From the NCBI GenBank assembly GCA_016794465.1, contig JAEUKA010000069.1, positions 1-36,650 of the forward strand: DNA of 36,650 nucleotides, in the 5' to 3' direction. Source of the stretch: Myxococcales bacterium (GTDB lineage Bacteria > Myxococcota_A > Polyangia > Palsa-1104 > JAEUJZ01). A program made the translations under genes and the position numbers. Positions 16,586-25,013 of this stretch are shown one piece after another. Every line of letters starts with the position of its first letter. The first letter of the stretch is position 1. The notes beneath the pieces were generated by a model that was given only the letters and a program-made list of their open reading frames with translations, was not told where the DNA came from and searched no databases.

Positions 16586-17533
16586 ATGCAATATCGAGAG
16601 CTTCGGATCGAGGTGGCGGCCCCTTACGCGGAGCCGCTGAGCGAGCTGCTGGGCGAGCGCCTGCTGCCGTTTCAAGAGTGTGATCAAGGGACGCTCGATG
16701 CGCCGCCCGTCGGTCGGACCCGCTTTCACCTGTATCTGGATGACAGCCAAGTGCCCGCAGTGCCAGATCTGCTGACCGCCGTTCATGAGCTGGTAACCGA
16801 CGGGACGAACGTGGTGATTGAGCAGCGCGACCGGGACGACTCCGAGTGGCGGGATGTCTGGAAGCAGTACTTTGCGACCCGGCGGATTGGTCGGATTGCG
16901 ATCGTGCCAAGCTGGGAAGCCGCAGATCACCAGCCCAAGCCAGGGGAGATCACGCTGCACCTCGATCCGGGGCGCGCGTTTGGTACCGGCGGTCATGCCT
17001 CGACGCGGCTGTGTCTGCTCTTGCTCGACAAGCTGGCGGACTACGAGGCGACCCGTGAGGCGCGCGAGTGGCTGGCCAAGGACTTCGTCAAAGGCGACAA
17101 GGCTCAGATCCTCGACGTGGGCTGTGGCTGCGGGGTGCTGGCGCTGGCGGCGCTCTTGCTGTGGCCACAGGCCCGCGCTCTAGCGATCGACATCGATCCC
17201 GAGGCGATCGAAGTGACCGACGAAAATACTGCGCGCAACCAGCTGACCGAGCGCCTTCGTTCGTCGACCAAGCGGCTCCAGCGGTTCAAAGAGTCGGTCG
17301 CGCTGCAGTTCGGCAACCTGACTGGCCCAACGCTGCACCTGCTGTGCGATGACATGGTGCGTCACCTACGGCCCGGCGGAGTCCTGATCGCGTCGGGGAT
17401 CTTGACGATCGAAGCGGATGGCGTCATCGAAGCCTTTGTCCAGCGGGGGCTGGTCCTGGTTTCTCACCTTCAAGAAGAAGAGTGGTCGGGCATTCTTATG
17501 TACCGGCCTATCGACGGGACGACACAGCTATGA
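16586..17533 (+). CDS. prmA: Ribosomal protein L11 methyltransferase
   Basis: This 315-residue enzyme would transfer methyl groups from S-adenosylmethionine to ribosomal protein L11. The start at 16586 (MQYRELRIEVAAPYAEPLSELL) matches the normal N-terminal substrate-recognition domain; the open frame extends upstream to 16355 but overlaps the divergent secreted-protein gene. The family signature LDPGRAFGTGGHASTRLCL is near residues 130-148, and the SAM motif I ILDVGCGCGVLALAALL is near 174-190, with AIDIDPEA as motif II. The usual motif around N-I-x-A-x-P is represented by a diverged GNLTGPT. The C-terminus ends with EEWSGILMYRP, also typical. Its stop overlaps the start of the next gene (ATGA at 17530-17533), so the two are translationally coupled. 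Confidence 0.93.
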   Translation: MQYRELRIEVAAPYAEPLSELLGERLLPFQECDQGTLDAPPVGRTRFHLYLDDSQVPAVPDLLTAVHELVTDGTNVVIEQRDRDDSEWRDVWKQYFATRRIGRIAIVPSWEAADHQPKPGEITLHLDPGRAFGTGGHASTRLCLLLLDKLADYEATREAREWLAKDFVKGDKAQILDVGCGCGVLALAALLLWPQARALAIDIDPEAIEVTDENTARNQLTERLRSSTKRLQRFKESVALQFGNLTGPTLHLLCDDMVRHLRPGGVLIASGILTIEADGVIEAFVQRGLVLVSHLQEEEWSGILMYRPIDGTTQL

Positions 17534-18480
17534 ACCGAGCCCTTTGTTATCGACGACTTGATACCGAGTACGCGCGCCTCCTGCTTACCGGTCAGGATCG
17601 CGTTCGCTTCCTTCACGGAATGGTCACCTGCGACGTGAAGGGCTTGTCGGAAGGCAGTGGCGCGTATGGCACGCTGCTTACCGTCAAGGGCAAGGTCATC
17701 TCTGATCTGGTGGTCAGTCACCGAGGCGCGGCGGGTCTTTTCCTGACCGTCCGGGCCCAAGCGGTGGCCAAGGTCTGCGAGTCGCTCGAGCGCTACATCA
17801 TCGTCGACGATGCCGTGATCACCAATGAGAGTGCCGCTCTGGTGCAGCTGGGTGTCTATGGCGCTGCGGCTCGCGCGGTCGTGCTGGGGGATGCCGGCGC
17901 AGACCTGGCCCCGTATCACCACGTCGAGCGCGAGGGCGTCACGATCCTGCTGTGTGAAGAGCTAGGTCCCGGCAGTCTGCATGTCGTCGGTTCGGCGGCA
18001 GCGGTGGCGGCGATCGAGCGGCAGCTGGTCGAAGCTGGGGCGACGCTGCTGTCCCCCGAGGAATCAGAGATCCTGCGCATCGAAGCCGGTCGGCCACGGT
18101 TCGGGGTCGACTTTGATGAGGAGCGCCTGCCGCAAGAAGCCGGGCTCGACGACGCGCTGAGCTTTACCAAGGGCTGCTTTTTGGGCCAAGAGGTGGTGGT
18201 GCGGCTGCGGGATCGCGGACAGCTCAATCGCAAGCTCGTCGGTCTGCGACTGTCGGGCGGAGGGGTGCCGCCGGTTCATAGCAAGCTCAGTCACCCAAGT
18301 CGTCCGCACGCTGGAGAGCTGACCTCGATCGCTGTCTCGCCGCGCTGTGGAACGATCGCGCTTGGCTACGTGCACCGCACCTGCTGGGAGCCGGGCACGC
18401 AGCTTGAGGTAACGGATGCAGAAGGTCACTCCCTCGGCTGCACCGCCACCATCACGGAGCTGCCGTTTCCGGAACGGTAA
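17530..18480 (+). CDS. ygfZ: YgfZ/GcvT-domain folate-binding protein
   Basis: The 316-residue protein matches the YgfZ/IBA57 family, related to the T-protein of the glycine cleavage system. Members use tetrahydrofolate to help assemble or repair certain iron-sulfur enzymes. The diagnostic K-G-C-x-x-G-Q-E motif is present as KGCFLGQEVVVRLRDRGQLNRKLVGL, with Cys216. The N-terminal part has VRFLHGMVTCDVKGL and YGTLLTVKGKVISDL, equivalent to the folate-binding lobe. The start at 17530 overlaps the prmA stop codon by the ATGA arrangement, which explains the choice over an upstream in-frame ATG at 17482. The pairing with prmA suggests a small translation/cofactor maintenance operon. The C-terminal barrel includes GTIALGYVHRTCWEPGTQLEV. 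Confidence 0.9.
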   Translation: MNRALCYRRLDTEYARLLLTGQDRVRFLHGMVTCDVKGLSEGSGAYGTLLTVKGKVISDLVVSHRGAAGLFLTVRAQAVAKVCESLERYIIVDDAVITNESAALVQLGVYGAAARAVVLGDAGADLAPYHHVEREGVTILLCEELGPGSLHVVGSAAAVAAIERQLVEAGATLLSPEESEILRIEAGRPRFGVDFDEERLPQEAGLDDALSFTKGCFLGQEVVVRLRDRGQLNRKLVGLRLSGGGVPPVHSKLSHPSRPHAGELTSIAVSPRCGTIALGYVHRTCWEPGTQLEVTDAEGHSLGCTATITELPFPER

Positions 18481-18543
18481 TCCGACAACTGCGCGCATTC
18501 CATCACCGCTCCCGTTATGCTGAAAGGACGTGGAGGTGAGACG

Positions 18544-19770
18544 TTGGACGCGATTTACATCATCCTCGCCATTCCGGTCTTCATTCTGTGCATCGCGATC
18601 GAGGTGCTGCTCGACCTGCGCAAGCATCGCGGCTTCTACAGCCTGGCCGACTCGCTGGCTTGTCTCAGCTGCGGAGTCGGTCAGCAGATCCTGCTGCCGC
18701 TCACCGGAGCCTTCGGACTCTTCGCCTATCAGTACCTACAGCAGCACTTTGGACTGTGGACGGTTCCGATGGGCTCGGTGTGGGCGTGGATCGTCCTGTT
18801 CCTGATCGACGACTTTCTGTACTACCTCTACCATCGCGGTTCCCATCGGGTGAACTTCCTGTGGGCCACGCATGCGGTGCATCACCAGAGCGAGGAATAC
18901 AACCTCTCGGTTGCGCTCCGCCAGAGCTGGTTTACGTCGCTGACCAGCTGGATCTTTTACATTCCGCTCGCGCTCATCGGATTCCCAATCCTGATGTTTG
19001 TGCTGGTGCGGACGCTCAACACGCTCTACCAGTTCTGGATTCACACCCGTATGGCGCCCAAGCTCGGCTTCCTAGAGTGGTTCCTCAACACGCCTTCCCA
19101 TCACCGCGTGCATCACGGAATCAACCCGCGCTACATCGACAAAAATCACGCCGGCATCTTCATCATCTGGGATCGACTCCTCGGTACGTTCATTGAAGAA
19201 GACAGCGAGCCGGTCTACGGAACGGTGAAGCCGCTGGCGAGCTTCAATCCGGTGTGGGCCAACTTCGCAGAGCTGCAGCGGCTGTGGCAGATCTCGCGAT
19301 CGACCCGCAGGTGGAGAGACAAGATCTGGATCTGGTTTGCACCGCCCGAGTGGCATCCCCAAGACTGCGGCGGCGTGGTCATCGTTCCCGAAGTCACGCG
19401 TGAGGAGCAGCAAAAGTACCGTGTCTCTGCGCCACTCTCGGTTGGTATCTATACGACGGTGAGCTTTGTGGGACTGCTCCTGGCCGGTACCTTCCTGCTC
19501 TACATTTCCCATCAGCTGACGATGCCTCTGCACTTGCTGTACATCGCGCAGCTGGTGGTAGGACTGGCGACGGTGGGCGCGCTCTCTGAAGGCAAGCCGT
19601 GGGCGCGTCCGCTGGAGCTTTGTCGCTTTGCCTGTCTGTTTGGGTCGCTGGCGCTGTTGCCGCAGCCGTATCAAATGGCGCTGTTCTTGGGCTTTGCGCT
19701 GCACGCCGTGCTGTTTGTCTTTCTGGTCGGTCGCCGGGCTCCTTCCTTACAGCCTGCGTCGTCACTGTAA
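18544..19770 (+). CDS. Membrane fatty acid hydroxylase / sterol desaturase superfamily protein
   Basis: This integral membrane di-iron enzyme would hydroxylate or desaturate a lipid or cleave an alkylglycerol ether. Histidine clusters are in the expected order: HRGSH near residue 97, HAVHH near 111, and HHRVHH near 183. Hydrophobic segments occur before, between and after these, and an additional C-terminal membrane block (about residues 300-395) is reminiscent of alkylglycerol-monooxygenase-like members. TTG at 18544 is taken as start because GGAGGTGA at 18532-18539 lies at ideal distance; the upstream ATG at 18517 has no ribosome binding site and would only add nine residues. Total length is 408 residues. 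The PBP gene follows after 11 bases, so the two are probably co-transcribed. The substrate is unknown. Confidence 0.88.
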   Translation: MDAIYIILAIPVFILCIAIEVLLDLRKHRGFYSLADSLACLSCGVGQQILLPLTGAFGLFAYQYLQQHFGLWTVPMGSVWAWIVLFLIDDFLYYLYHRGSHRVNFLWATHAVHHQSEEYNLSVALRQSWFTSLTSWIFYIPLALIGFPILMFVLVRTLNTLYQFWIHTRMAPKLGFLEWFLNTPSHHRVHHGINPRYIDKNHAGIFIIWDRLLGTFIEEDSEPVYGTVKPLASFNPVWANFAELQRLWQISRSTRRWRDKIWIWFAPPEWHPQDCGGVVIVPEVTREEQQKYRVSAPLSVGIYTTVSFVGLLLAGTFLLYISHQLTMPLHLLYIAQLVVGLATVGALSEGKPWARPLELCRFACLFGSLALLPQPYQMALFLGFALHAVLFVFLVGRRAPSLQPASSL

Positions 19771-19781
19771 CCCTGGGTAAC

Positions 19782-22166
19782 ATGGCCAAACGAAGTCCCG
19801 AAAAATCCTCCTCGCGAGGTGGGCTGCTCCTTCCCGGGCAGTCGCGTCGTGCAAGTCGCATCTATCGCGTTGTGCGTACGGTCGTGCTGCTGCTGCTGCT
19901 GCTGGGCTGCTTGGCGGTCACCGGAGTCGCGGCGCTGTTCCTGTATTACTCCTCGGACCCGTCGCTGCCGACCATTGACAAGATCGCCGACTACCGGCCC
20001 AAGGTCACCACCCGCGTCCTCGCGTCCGATGGTCAGCTGATCGGTGAGATCTTTGAAGAGCGGCGCACCGTCATCCCCCGCGAGCGGATTCCGCGCGTGA
20101 TTGTCGATGCCTTCGTCGATGCCGAAGATGCGCAGTTCTTCGAGCACCACGGCCTGAACTACATCGGCATGTTCCGCGCCGTCTTGCAGAGCCTGTGGCA
20201 GGGGCGACATCTGCGTGGGGCCTCGACGCTGACCCAGCAGCTGGTCAAGACCTACGTCTTAAAGAGCAGCGAGCGCAGCCTCAAGCGCAAGGTCCAGGAG
20301 ATGTATCTGGCGCTGCGGCTGGAGAAGATGCTGTCCAAAGAAGAGATCCTGTGGCTGTACCTGAGCCAGATTTACTTTGGCCACGGGCGCTACGGCATCG
20401 AGGAAGCGGCCCGGTACTACTTTGGCAAGTCGGTGACGGATGTACATCCCGGCGAAGCAGCGCTGCTCGCGTCCCTTCCCAAAGGTCCAGAGGAGATCTC
20501 GCCGCGTCGCAATGCCGAGCGAGCCAAGCTTCGTCAGCGCTATGTGCTCTCGCAGATGGCCCGCTACCACCACCTGTCCGATGCCGAGGCGGTCAAGTGG
20601 GCGGAAGCGCCGATTCAGCTGGTCAAGGAGCCGCCGCCGCAGAGCAGCCTCGCCCCCGAGTTCGTCGATGAAGTGGACAAGCTGCTGACCGAGCGCTTTG
20701 GCGCCGATCGCCTGCCGTACCTGGGACTGAATGTCCGCACCACCTGCAACCTGGATGTTCAGCGTGCCGCCCGGGCCGCGTTGGAGCAGGGACTGCAGCG
20801 CATCGACGAGCGCAACAAGCTCCGTCAGGGTCTACGCAAGCTCGATATCGCGGCGCGGGTCGCCCACCTGGCCGAGCTGAAGCGCGAGTTTCCCAGCGGT
20901 CCGCCGGTCGGTCGCGGCATCGATGGCGTGGTCATCAAGGTGCTCGATGGCGACAAGGGCAGTGGCTGGGCGATGGTCGATCTGGGCGGAGTCCAGGGCT
21001 CGCTGCCGCTGCCGCAGACGGGCGATCGCTACAATCCCAAGGGTCTTTTGGCGACGCAGCGCTATAGCGAAGGCGACGTGGTGCGGGTGCGGATTGGGCG
21101 GCTGGCGAAAGAAGGTCCGCTGCTGGTGCTCGATGCCGGGCCGCAAGGGGCAGCGGTGGTGCTGGACCCCGAGACGCGGCAGATCGTCGCGATGGTCGGT
21201 GGCTACGGTTATCTGCGCGGTAGCTTCAATCGCGCACTCAAGGCCAAGCGGCAGCCGGGGTCAGCGTTCAAGCCGTTTGTGTTTGCGACGGCGATTGAGT
21301 CGCGACGCTACACGGCGGCGAGCATTCTCAATGACTCACCGCAGGTCTATGACTTGCCGGATCTGAAGGGCTGGGCACCGAAGAATGCGGGCGCGCACAA
21401 CACCAGCTTTATGGGTCCGGTGCGGCTGAGGGTGGCGCTGGCACAGTCGCTCAATACGGTCGCTTCGCAGCTGATCTATGAGCTAAAGCCGGCCCCGGTG
21501 GTGGCGATGGCGCGGCAGCTGGGGATTGAGTCTTCGCTGGAAGAGACGTACGCGCTCGGGCTGGGGGCCTCGGTGGTGACGCCGCTGGAGCTGACCAATG
21601 CCTATGCCAGTCTGGCCGCGCGCGGTCGTCGGGGGGACCCGCAGTGGCTGATTCAGGTCGGTACCGAGCCGCCCACCGAGAGCCCGCTGCACCAGGCGGT
21701 GTCGGCTGAGCTGGCGTTTGTGATGAGCCACGTCCTGCAGAGCGTCATCGAAGAAGGCACCGCGAGCAGCATCAAGGGCAAGCTCAAGCGACCCGCAGCG
21801 GGCAAGACCGGGACGACCAACTCCAACCGCGATGCCTGGTTTGTCGGCTACACCCCCGAGCTGGCGGCGGGCGTGTGGGTTGGCTTTGACGACTCGCGAC
21901 CGCTGGGCGAAAAGGAGCAAGGTGCGCGCTCGGCTCTGCCGATTTGGCTAGAGATCATGCAGGCCGCGCTTCACGATCGCCGCGTCCAGAGCTTCGTCCA
22001 GCCCGCCGGAGTCGTCGTCCACAGCATCGATCCGGTGACCGGCAACCTGCCCGCGCCCGGTGCTCCCAGCATCGAAGAGGTCTTCCTCTCCGGCACCGAG
22101 CCCACCGAGCAAGCCCCCGCCCCCGGCGAAACCAACGCCGCCACCTGGAACATGAACCAGGACTGA
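19782..22166 (+). CDS. Class A penicillin-binding protein (PBP1A-type glycosyltransferase/transpeptidase)
   Basis: This 794-residue bifunctional enzyme polymerises and crosslinks peptidoglycan in the periplasm. A short cytoplasmic tail and one membrane anchor (about residues 32-55, with a leucine run) precede the GT51 domain, which has EDAQFFEHHG (Glu115, catalytic), RGASTLTQQLVK and IYFGHGRYGIEEAA. An OB-like insert follows (about 375-430, VGRGIDGVVIKVLDG). The transpeptidase motifs are intact: SAFK with Ser494 and Lys497, SLN at 556-558 and KTG at 675-677. The C-terminus is Pro/Glu-rich. The start at 19782 (MAKRSPEKSSSRGG) is 11 bases after the hydroxylase stop; the frame is open to 19599 but that overlaps the hydroxylase. 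It converges with a small secreted-protein gene. Confidence 0.95.
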   Translation: MAKRSPEKSSSRGGLLLPGQSRRASRIYRVVRTVVLLLLLLGCLAVTGVAALFLYYSSDPSLPTIDKIADYRPKVTTRVLASDGQLIGEIFEERRTVIPRERIPRVIVDAFVDAEDAQFFEHHGLNYIGMFRAVLQSLWQGRHLRGASTLTQQLVKTYVLKSSERSLKRKVQEMYLALRLEKMLSKEEILWLYLSQIYFGHGRYGIEEAARYYFGKSVTDVHPGEAALLASLPKGPEEISPRRNAERAKLRQRYVLSQMARYHHLSDAEAVKWAEAPIQLVKEPPPQSSLAPEFVDEVDKLLTERFGADRLPYLGLNVRTTCNLDVQRAARAALEQGLQRIDERNKLRQGLRKLDIAARVAHLAELKREFPSGPPVGRGIDGVVIKVLDGDKGSGWAMVDLGGVQGSLPLPQTGDRYNPKGLLATQRYSEGDVVRVRIGRLAKEGPLLVLDAGPQGAAVVLDPETRQIVAMVGGYGYLRGSFNRALKAKRQPGSAFKPFVFATAIESRRYTAASILNDSPQVYDLPDLKGWAPKNAGAHNTSFMGPVRLRVALAQSLNTVASQLIYELKPAPVVAMARQLGIESSLEETYALGLGASVVTPLELTNAYASLAARGRRGDPQWLIQVGTEPPTESPLHQAVSAELAFVMSHVLQSVIEEGTASSIKGKLKRPAAGKTGTTNSNRDAWFVGYTPELAAGVWVGFDDSRPLGEKEQGARSALPIWLEIMQAALHDRRVQSFVQPAGVVVHSIDPVTGNLPAPGAPSIEEVFLSGTEPTEQAPAPGETNAATWNMNQD

Positions 22167-22176
22167 GCGGCCCGAG

Positions 22177-22362
22177 CTACTTCTTGTCTCCGCCAGCGGG
22201 TGCGCCGCCCTTGGCATCGTCCTTTTTCTCGGGGACCTTGTCGGTCTTCTTGTCTTCCTTTTTGTCTTCCTTCTTGTCCTGCGGAACCGGCTCCGAGGCA
22301 GCGGCAACCGAGACAGAGCTGAGGGAGAGCAGGATTCCTAGCGCGATCGACTTCGTATTCAT
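22177..22362 (-). CDS. Small secreted Lys/Asp/Glu-rich protein
   Basis: This 61-residue ORF has strong initiation signals: GGAGG five bases before ATG 22362. Residues 1-22 form a typical signal peptide (MNTKSIALGILLSLSSVSVAAA), and the mature peptide of about 39 residues is highly charged, with a K-K-E-D repeat (KKEDKKEDKKTDK) followed by a Gly/Ala/Pro segment ending GGDKK. It has no cysteine and no recognisable fold, and is likely disordered in the periplasm or outside the cell. Similar low-complexity peptides are often seen in this kind of genome, but no function is assigned. It is divergent from the DUF302 gene across a repeat-bearing intergenic region and ends 10 bases from the convergent PBP stop. 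Confidence 0.75.
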   Translation of the reverse strand: MNTKSIALGILLSLSSVSVAAASEPVPQDKKEDKKEDKKTDKVPEKKDDAKGGAPAGGDKK

Positions 22363-22492
22363 GGGTTCCTCCGTTGAGTCATGGACCACTCCTGACGCAT
22401 CGTGAGAACGCGCGGAGTTCGAGGAGGCATGAAAGCACCTACTGTGCCAGGCATTCCTCGTCTCAGCGGCGCAGACTCTGTCCGGGTTATCA

Positions 22493-22591
22493 GGGAATTT
22501 TTCCCGATCCACAGGGAGTCTTTCCCGGTTCTCTCGGAGGAGTTCCAGCGACCACCGGGAAGAATTCCTAGCCCAGAGCGGGACTCCTTCC
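22493..22591. repeat. Phased array of five GGGA-n-TTCC(C) inverted repeats
   Basis: Five imperfect dyads lie between the divergent small-protein and DUF302 genes: GGGAATTTTTCCC (22493-22505), GGGAGTCTTTCCC (22514-22526), GGAGGAGTTCC (22536-22546), GGGAAGAATTCC (22557-22568) and GGGACTCCTTCC (22580-22591). Starts are spaced 21-23 bases apart, about two helical turns, so all sites face one side of the DNA. This is the layout expected of a cooperative regulator-binding region. The unit is not an exact tandem duplication, because the spacers differ. No matching regulator gene is nearby. Confidence 0.6.
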
Positions 22592-22641
22592 TCGACTTGA
22601 AACCAGCCCGATGCGTAGAGTAGCGGCGGAGGAACGGACCG

Positions 22642-23037
22642 ATGCAGACGCTCAACATGAAGCAAACGGTGGCGGGTACTTTGGCAGAGGTCACCGAGCG
22701 AATCACCTCGGCGATCAAGCGGGAAGGCTTCGGAGTCCTGACCCGAATCGATCTCCATGAGAAGTTCAAAGAAAAGCAGGGCAAGGACGTGGCGCCGGTT
22801 GTGATCTTGGGCGCGTGCAATCCTCAGCTTGCCTACGAAGCGTATGAGCAGAACCCCGATGTCGCATGTCTGCTGCCGTGCAACGTCGTCCTGCGAGAGC
22901 TGGATAAGGGGCAGATTTCCGTCGAGATTGCCAAGCCCAGCAGCATGATGGCGTTCCTGGGTGATCCGCGCATGGCAGCGATGGCAGAGCAGGCCGATGT
23001 CGTGCTGCTGCGAGCGCTTCAATCGATTGCGGGGTAG
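22642..23037 (+). CDS. DUF302 domain protein
   Basis: This 131-residue cytoplasmic protein covers a complete DUF302 domain. Recognisable blocks are an N-terminal strand, TERITSAIKREGFGVLTRIDL, then KFKEKQGKDVAPVVILGACNPQLAYEAYEQNPDVACLLPCNVVLREL and an end segment around MAFLGDP. The GACNP and LLPCNVV cysteines are characteristic of the family. DUF302 proteins are small alpha-beta proteins of unproven biochemical function, reported in some bacteria near redox or metal-related genes. GGAGGAA about nine bases upstream supports ATG 22642. The five-site inverted-repeat array at 22493-22591 lies directly upstream and may control it. The gene converges with the minus-strand helical-protein gene. 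Confidence 0.9.
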   Translation: MQTLNMKQTVAGTLAEVTERITSAIKREGFGVLTRIDLHEKFKEKQGKDVAPVVILGACNPQLAYEAYEQNPDVACLLPCNVVLRELDKGQISVEIAKPSSMMAFLGDPRMAAMAEQADVVLLRALQSIAG

Positions 23038-23080
23038 CCGCCCCGGCGGCGGAGATCATCTCCAGTGCGGTGGCGATCGG

Positions 23081-23974
23081 TTAGGCGAAGATCAGGCGAC
23101 CGCTGTCGGTGACTTGGCAGGATGACAGGCCCGATCGGGGGCGCGGGGGCTGGGCGTGACTGGGGAGCAGCGCCAGACCTTCCGCCATCCGTGCCGGCTG
23201 ACTGCGCAGGTGAAGGTGCAGCGCCGCTGCAAAGCGCTCTAGGAAGTACTCCAAGGCCAGGTGTAGGACTTTGCGGCGATACTGCGAGTCGTTGGCGGTC
23301 GACTGCTGCTCGGCTTGGGTCTCCATCGCTCGCAGGACCCGCTCTTGCGCCGCCAGTCCGGCGAGCTGCGCTGGCTGCAATCCGGCGGCTTTCACCCAGT
23401 CGGGGAAGCGCTCGGCGGCATGCAGGAATCGGCACATGCTGTCGGCCAGCTGCTTGCCATCGGTCAGCCCCAGCGAGTTGCCCAGTCCAAACTCGGCCCG
23501 CAGCCCCGCTTGCGCACTACCGCGCAGCGCCCGTCGCACCGCATCGCGATACGCCTCCAGCAGCAGCGCACTGGTGCGGAGCGTCTCGCGGTGTCGCAGC
23601 GACTGCGGCGCCATGATCGAAAGCGGAGCCTGTAGCTTGGGCGCCAGCGGAATCTCCCCCTGGACCTCTTCGGCGATTCGCAGCACCGCACCGCACATCT
23701 CCCGGGACAGCGCGACCTCGGCATGCAGCGCTGGCTCGCCCGCGACGAACTTGAGGACCGGCGCAAGTGCCAGCAGGCAGCGCTCGACCGAGACTTTGGG
23801 CACCGCACCTTCATCACAGAGGTCGCGGGCCCGCCCGAGCAGGGTTTCCAAAGCCGCCTGAGCAGTCGCTGGACGACGAGACGCCACCGCAGAGAGCAGC
23901 AGGGCAGGGGAGGAAGCTCGCAGGGAAAGCCGAGTGGATTGCGGGTCGCGCGGGTCACGCTGTGGGTTGGGCAT
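23081..23974 (-). CDS. Hypothetical helical protein
   Basis: No known family was recognised in this 297-residue protein. It is rich in Ala, Leu, Arg and Gln and predicted almost entirely alpha-helical, with no signal peptide, membrane segment or cysteine cluster. Distinct stretches include ALETLLGRARDLCDEG, LRIAEEVQGEIPLAPKLQAP and YRRKVLHLALEYFLERFAAALHLHL. Coding is supported by its length, strong third-position G/C and GAGGA just upstream of ATG 23974. Its end lies 43 bases from the convergent DUF302 stop. An alternative antisense frame exists but lacks initiation signals. A lineage-specific structural or adaptor role is possible; nothing in the neighbourhood identifies it. Confidence 0.65.
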   Translation of the reverse strand: MPNPQRDPRDPQSTRLSLRASSPALLLSAVASRRPATAQAALETLLGRARDLCDEGAVPKVSVERCLLALAPVLKFVAGEPALHAEVALSREMCGAVLRIAEEVQGEIPLAPKLQAPLSIMAPQSLRHRETLRTSALLLEAYRDAVRRALRGSAQAGLRAEFGLGNSLGLTDGKQLADSMCRFLHAAERFPDWVKAAGLQPAQLAGLAAQERVLRAMETQAEQQSTANDSQYRRKVLHLALEYFLERFAAALHLHLRSQPARMAEGLALLPSHAQPPRPRSGLSSCQVTDSGRLIFA

Positions 23975-24051
23975 TGGGTTCCTCGATGTAGGACAAATAC
24001 CTACTGCGCCTGGCCGGGTCTGCCAAGTTTTTGTGCTAACGTCCGCAGCCG

Positions 24052-24513
24052 ATGTGGGAAGAAAAGGTCGCGCTCGCCGTGCTCCTGCCGCTCCGAGTCG
24101 GCGTCGGTCAGTTCATGCTCGCGCAGGCGATGCAGCAGGTGGCGGCGGGGTGGCTGGTGCAGCCGCTGATCGTCAAGCACCTCGAGACGGTGCGCAGCGG
24201 TGAGCATGGACTGCGAGCGCTGGCGCCACTGGCCGAGCATGTCCTTGCGCACGCACAGCTCTATGGTGTGGCGACGTGTACCGGGCAGCTGACGTTGGGG
24301 CTGTTTCTGCTGTTGGGACTGCTCTCACGAACGTCGGCGGCGCTGGCGCTGCTGGGACACTTGCTGGTCGGCCTGCTGATCGGTCCACGACTGTTTGACA
24401 GTGCGACGATCCTGCTGTCGCTGTCGCTGCTGTCGCTGTCGCTGGTCCCGGCGGGACGGGTGCTGGGGCTGGATGGCTGGCTGCGCAGTCGCTTGCCGCA
24501 GTGGCTGACCTGA
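24052..24513 (+). CDS. Small integral membrane protein, DoxX-like
   Basis: The 153-residue product is strongly hydrophobic, with about four membrane segments: VALAVLLPLRVGVGQFMLA, then GQLTLGLFLLLGLL, ALALLGHLLVGLLIG and TILLSLSLLSLSLVP. The layout, the arginine in the first helix followed by a glycine-rich segment, and the loop before the second helix resemble DoxX/TQO-subunit-like membrane proteins, a loose family with quinone- or redox-related members. The resemblance is moderate and function is not assigned. The start is ATG 24052 without a clear ribosome binding site. A small lipoprotein gene follows 67 bases downstream on the same strand, followed by nhaA. Confidence 0.6.
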   Translation: MWEEKVALAVLLPLRVGVGQFMLAQAMQQVAAGWLVQPLIVKHLETVRSGEHGLRALAPLAEHVLAHAQLYGVATCTGQLTLGLFLLLGLLSRTSAALALLGHLLVGLLIGPRLFDSATILLSLSLLSLSLVPAGRVLGLDGWLRSRLPQWLT

Positions 24514-24559
24514 CGGGAGCGGTCCCGACCAACACGGGGATGGTCAGGGCGTCGCGCGT

Positions 24560-24572
24560 GTCATAAAATGAC
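24560..24572. promoter_or_regulatory. GTCAT-AAA-ATGAC palindrome before the lipoprotein gene
   Basis: A perfect 5-bp inverted repeat with a 3-bp spacer lies eight bases before ATG 24581, where a ribosome binding site would be expected; no Shine-Dalgarno sequence is seen. It could be an operator or an RNA hairpin limiting initiation. The short arms make chance occurrence plausible. Confidence 0.3.
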
Positions 24573-24580
24573 CGCTGCAG

Positions 24581-24979
24581 ATGAAGACACACTCGCTTCT
24601 TAGGGTAGGGCTGCTGCTGCTGTTGCCGATGGTGCAGGGCTGCGGCAAAAAGGGCATCTCGGGGGAGATCCAGGCATTCAAAGACGCGGGCCGGAGCGTC
24701 TCGGAGTTTGCCGACACCGACGCCTCGTCGATGCAGGCCAAGCGCTGTCAGCAAGGCACCATCGATCAGATGTCGGTCTTGCTGTGTGAGTACCCAAGCC
24801 GGGATAGCGCTTCAGCGGGCGTGCGCAGTGCGTCGCTGTGGGCGGGCGAGAGCACGACCTGGCTGGCGCTCCAGCGGGACAAGATCGTCTTCGCGGTGGC
24901 GGATCGCGCCGAGGTCGATCAGAACGGCAAGACGGTGGCGGCGCTGACCAAGGTCTTCCGTCGTCTCGCGAAGAAGTAG
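24581..24979 (+). CDS. Small lipoprotein
   Basis: This 132-residue protein has a lipoprotein signal (MKTHSLLRVGLLLLLPMVQGC) with lipobox VQGC and Cys21 as the lipidation site. The mature domain of about 110 residues has two further cysteines, in QAKRCQQG and VLLCEYPS, about 20 residues apart, which could form a disulfide. The C-terminal part ends in an alpha-helix (LTKVFRRLAKK). No family is recognised. It probably sits in the outer or inner membrane facing the periplasm. A 13-bp palindrome (24560-24572) lies directly upstream, and nhaA starts 34 bases after its stop, so they may share a transcript. Confidence 0.75.
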   Translation: MKTHSLLRVGLLLLLPMVQGCGKKGISGEIQAFKDAGRSVSEFADTDASSMQAKRCQQGTIDQMSVLLCEYPSRDSASAGVRSASLWAGESTTWLALQRDKIVFAVADRAEVDQNGKTVAALTKVFRRLAKK

Positions 24980-25013
24980 CGCGCGCGCCAAGATCTCTAC
25001 TACGGTAGGGGTC

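Noticed and set aside
22429..22623. Plus-strand ORF across the GGGA-n-TTCC array, with GAGGAGG just before its ATG
   Set aside because: The Shine-Dalgarno sequence is only one base from the ATG, and the repeats are better explained as DNA dyads with differing spacers.
23037..23063. Inverted repeats between the convergent DUF302 and helical-protein genes as a terminator
   Set aside because: GCCGCC/GGCGGC and GGAGAT/ATCTCC have loops of two and one bases and no T-tract follows.
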